From Patescibacteria group bacterium (GTDB lineage: Bacteria > Patescibacteriota > Minisyncoccia > Phycocordibacterales > JACZSL01): a stretch of 48,150 bases of DNA. The notes under the pieces were generated by a model. That model was not told the DNA's origin, did no database searches, and saw only the letters and a program-made list of their open reading frames with translations. Made by a program: the position numbers and the translations under genes. The DNA lies in the NCBI GenBank assembly GCA_022574205.1, contig JACZSL010000005.1, positions 1 to 48,150 of the forward strand, read 5' to 3'. This document shows positions 47,285 through 48,150 of this stretch, one piece after another; position 1 is the stretch's first letter; each line of letters opens with the position of its first letter.

Positions 47285-47400
47285 AAGGATTTTATTCTTC
47301 TATATACTTCTATGTACGACGGAGATTAATGAATGACTCCTGCCCCGTAGTGAGCTTTGCTCTACTACTGGGGTTAGAACCTGTGGTTTTGTATCTTAAA
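47285..47400 (+). repeat. Family B repeat, copy 4
   Basis: CTTCTATATACTTCTATGTA, CGACGGAGATTAATGAATGA, then a hairpin with different sequence but the same position (GTAGTGAGC / GCTCTACTAC between CCCC and GGGG), the core GTTAGAACCT (47373-47382) and GTGGTTTTGTATCTTAAAA. Conserved shape with changed stem sequence argues that the hairpin itself matters. Confidence 0.8.
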
Positions 47401-47407
47401 AATAAGT

Positions 47408-47435
47408 GAGCCGCCTCGTGTGAGGCGGCTCTTTT
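47408..47435. terminator. Terminator-like hairpin
   Basis: GAGCCGCCTC-GTGT-GAGGCGGCTC then TTTT on the plus strand; it separates repeat copy 4 from the minus-strand gene. Confidence 0.75.
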
Positions 47436-47454
47436 GTGACTCCAGCGATTTGGA

Positions 47455-47778
47455 TTATGCGGCGAGAGCGAGATCTTCCTCGCATGCCACCGGAATTGTG
47501 ATCACATTGACCGAGACGTTAATGTCCGCGAAGACATTGAGCGGAATCACCAGGCCGGGTCGGCTGATGATCGCAACTTCGTCCTGAACATACTCGATTT
47601 CGCTTCCCGGTGTCTCGTGGAACCTGACGGTTTCGGTTTCTTCGATACCGTAATTTATCTGAACATCGGTTGGGATGTTAGAAAAATTCATTACTGCGCC
47701 GTCCTTGTAACACATGGCGCAATCTTCCAGGCTCACATCGGGTTTGTGGAACCCAGCGATGCCGTAACCAATTGACAC
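47455..47778 (-). CDS. Small acidic protein of unknown function
   Basis: A 107-residue acidic product, beta-rich by appearance (VQINYGIEETETVRFHETPG, VAIISRPGLVIPLNVFADIN), with three cysteines and no signal peptide. The start is uncertain. GTG 47778 has AGGAG 11 nt upstream, and the frame is open further to about 47970 without an ATG, but that part overlaps the better-looking plus-strand gene. Codon use is G+C-rich like the M49-like gene nearby. No family recognised. Confidence 0.5.
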   Translation of the reverse strand: MSIGYGIAGFHKPDVSLEDCAMCYKDGAVMNFSNIPTDVQINYGIEETETVRFHETPGSEIEYVQDEVAIISRPGLVIPLNVFADINVSVNVITIPVACEEDLALAA

Positions 47779-47854
47779 AAGAACTTGATCTCCTGCTTCG
47801 CCATCGCGGAAATCCTTCGAAAGTCCTGAGATTTCAAATAGGTGTACAGAGCTT

Positions 47855-48150
47855 ATGGTCCCGCTGGGTATGAGAATACCCGGTGAGATTCCTTTGGAGC
47901 TCTTTGAGGATCCGAACTCATACGCACACCTGTTGCCACCAATGAATTTTGATAAGCCGAGAGAGCGCTTTCAGGGTGCGGTAAGATACGTGTCAAATTG
48001 TCTCGGCGGTCGTCTGATAGAAATGTTGGAATCTGAGGAAGAGCCAAAACCAGTCTTTGAGCGTTGGAGCGAACTTTTCGAGTTGCAACTAACAGCCACT
48101 GACAATGTGATGGACGCCTTCAAACACACAAATGCAGATCTTGATGAACT
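47855..48150 (+). CDS. Unknown protein, 3' end beyond the window
   Basis: An open frame from ATG 47855 (alternative ATG 47870) runs off the window end, giving at least 98 residues: MRIPGEIPLELFEDPNSYAH, then NFDKPRERFQGAVRYVSNCL and a Glu-rich helical part (ESEEEPKPVFERWSELFELQ). The residue pattern and codon use look real, and are G+C-rich as in its neighbours. No family recognised from this part. It overlaps an upstream extension of the minus-strand frame at 47455, which limits that gene's start. Confidence 0.55.
   Translation, partial: MVPLGMRIPGEIPLELFEDPNSYAHLLPPMNFDKPRERFQGAVRYVSNCLGGRLIEMLESEEEPKPVFERWSELFELQLTATDNVMDAFKHTNADLDE

Noticed and set aside
43884-47400. Family B repeats as true integron attC sites
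   Set aside because: The cores begin GTT as in attC, but the expected complementary RYYYAAC box is missing at the left end of each copy and no integrase gene is in the window. Kept only as a cassette-like pattern.
47853-48047. Minus-strand frame of 64 codons
   Set aside because: It overlaps the plus-strand partial gene, which has better codon use and protein-like composition.
1-48150. Recoded UGA as in Gracilibacteria or Absconditabacteria
   Set aside because: TGA acts as a normal stop (for example tpiA), and conserved proteins have no in-frame TGA at glycine positions.
1-48150. tRNA genes
   Set aside because: Scanning for T-arm boxes and cloverleaf layout gave only GGTTCTAACC-like fragments inside family B repeats, without the rest of a tRNA.

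Overview
The window looks like a chromosome segment from a Candidate Phyla Radiation (Patescibacteria) bacterium, most likely Parcubacteria-like. The DNA is A+T-rich with standard-code stops; TGA ends genes such as tpiA. Many genes have no Shine-Dalgarno site, and many have a TATAAT-like box ending only 6-8 nt before the start codon, which suggests leaderless mRNA. The ribosomal-protein cluster runs from rpsE straight into rplO with no rpmD (uL30), a known CPR hallmark. Assignment rests on gene content and order only.

Layout. 1-2.3 kb: end of a type IV pilus-like (pseudopilin/PilX-like) operon. 2.3-7 kb: tpiA, pgk, a HIT hydrolase, recJ and a zinc-ribbon protein. 7-13.7 kb: rnhA, a ComEC-type DNA channel with its metallo-beta-lactamase domain encoded separately, two very small paralogous membrane proteins, superoxide dismutase, a pilin-like protein, a secreted protein, rpmB and a site-2 protease. 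13.7-33.4 kb: the str/S10/spc supercluster rpsL-rpsG-fusA-tuf-rpsJ-rplC-rplD-rplW-rplB-rpsS-rplV-rpsC-rplP-rpmC-rpsQ-rplN-rplX-rplE-rpsN-rpsH-rplF-rplR-rpsE-rplO-secY-adk-map, then ndk. It is cut into several transcription units by terminators and internal promoters. 33.4-36.9 kb: a 6S-like RNA candidate, a YjdF-like membrane protein, a beta-CASP nuclease, an AbrB-like regulator and two divergent small genes. 36.9-38.9 kb (minus strand): a C-terminal nrdB relic, then infC-rpmI-rplT. 39.3-43 kb: an M3 oligopeptidase and orphan genes with strong promoters. 43-48 kb: an accessory-looking region with single genes (ArsC-like, DUF302, MscS, an M49-like peptidase, others) separated by four copies of a repeat, plus a candidate structured RNA with its own promoter and terminator on the minus strand.

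Most notable signal. Six intergenic elements, all inside the two ribosomal-protein clusters and all in the transcription direction, share 14-bp inverted ends (ACCGAGCACATAGT / ACTATGTGCTCGGT). Five are about 97 bp. The sixth, between infC and rpmI, is 261 bp and carries a decayed GIY-YIG nuclease reading frame between the same ends. Several are flanked by a second small hairpin upstream and by a leader hairpin ending AATCTAACATG at the next gene. This could be a palindromic mobile element family with a GIY-YIG parent, a repeated regulatory leader of ribosomal-protein operons, or the first adapted into the second. A second signal is a promoter, hairpin and T-run arrangement close in front of several translation genes. 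A third is the cassette-like repeat array at 43.9-47.4 kb.
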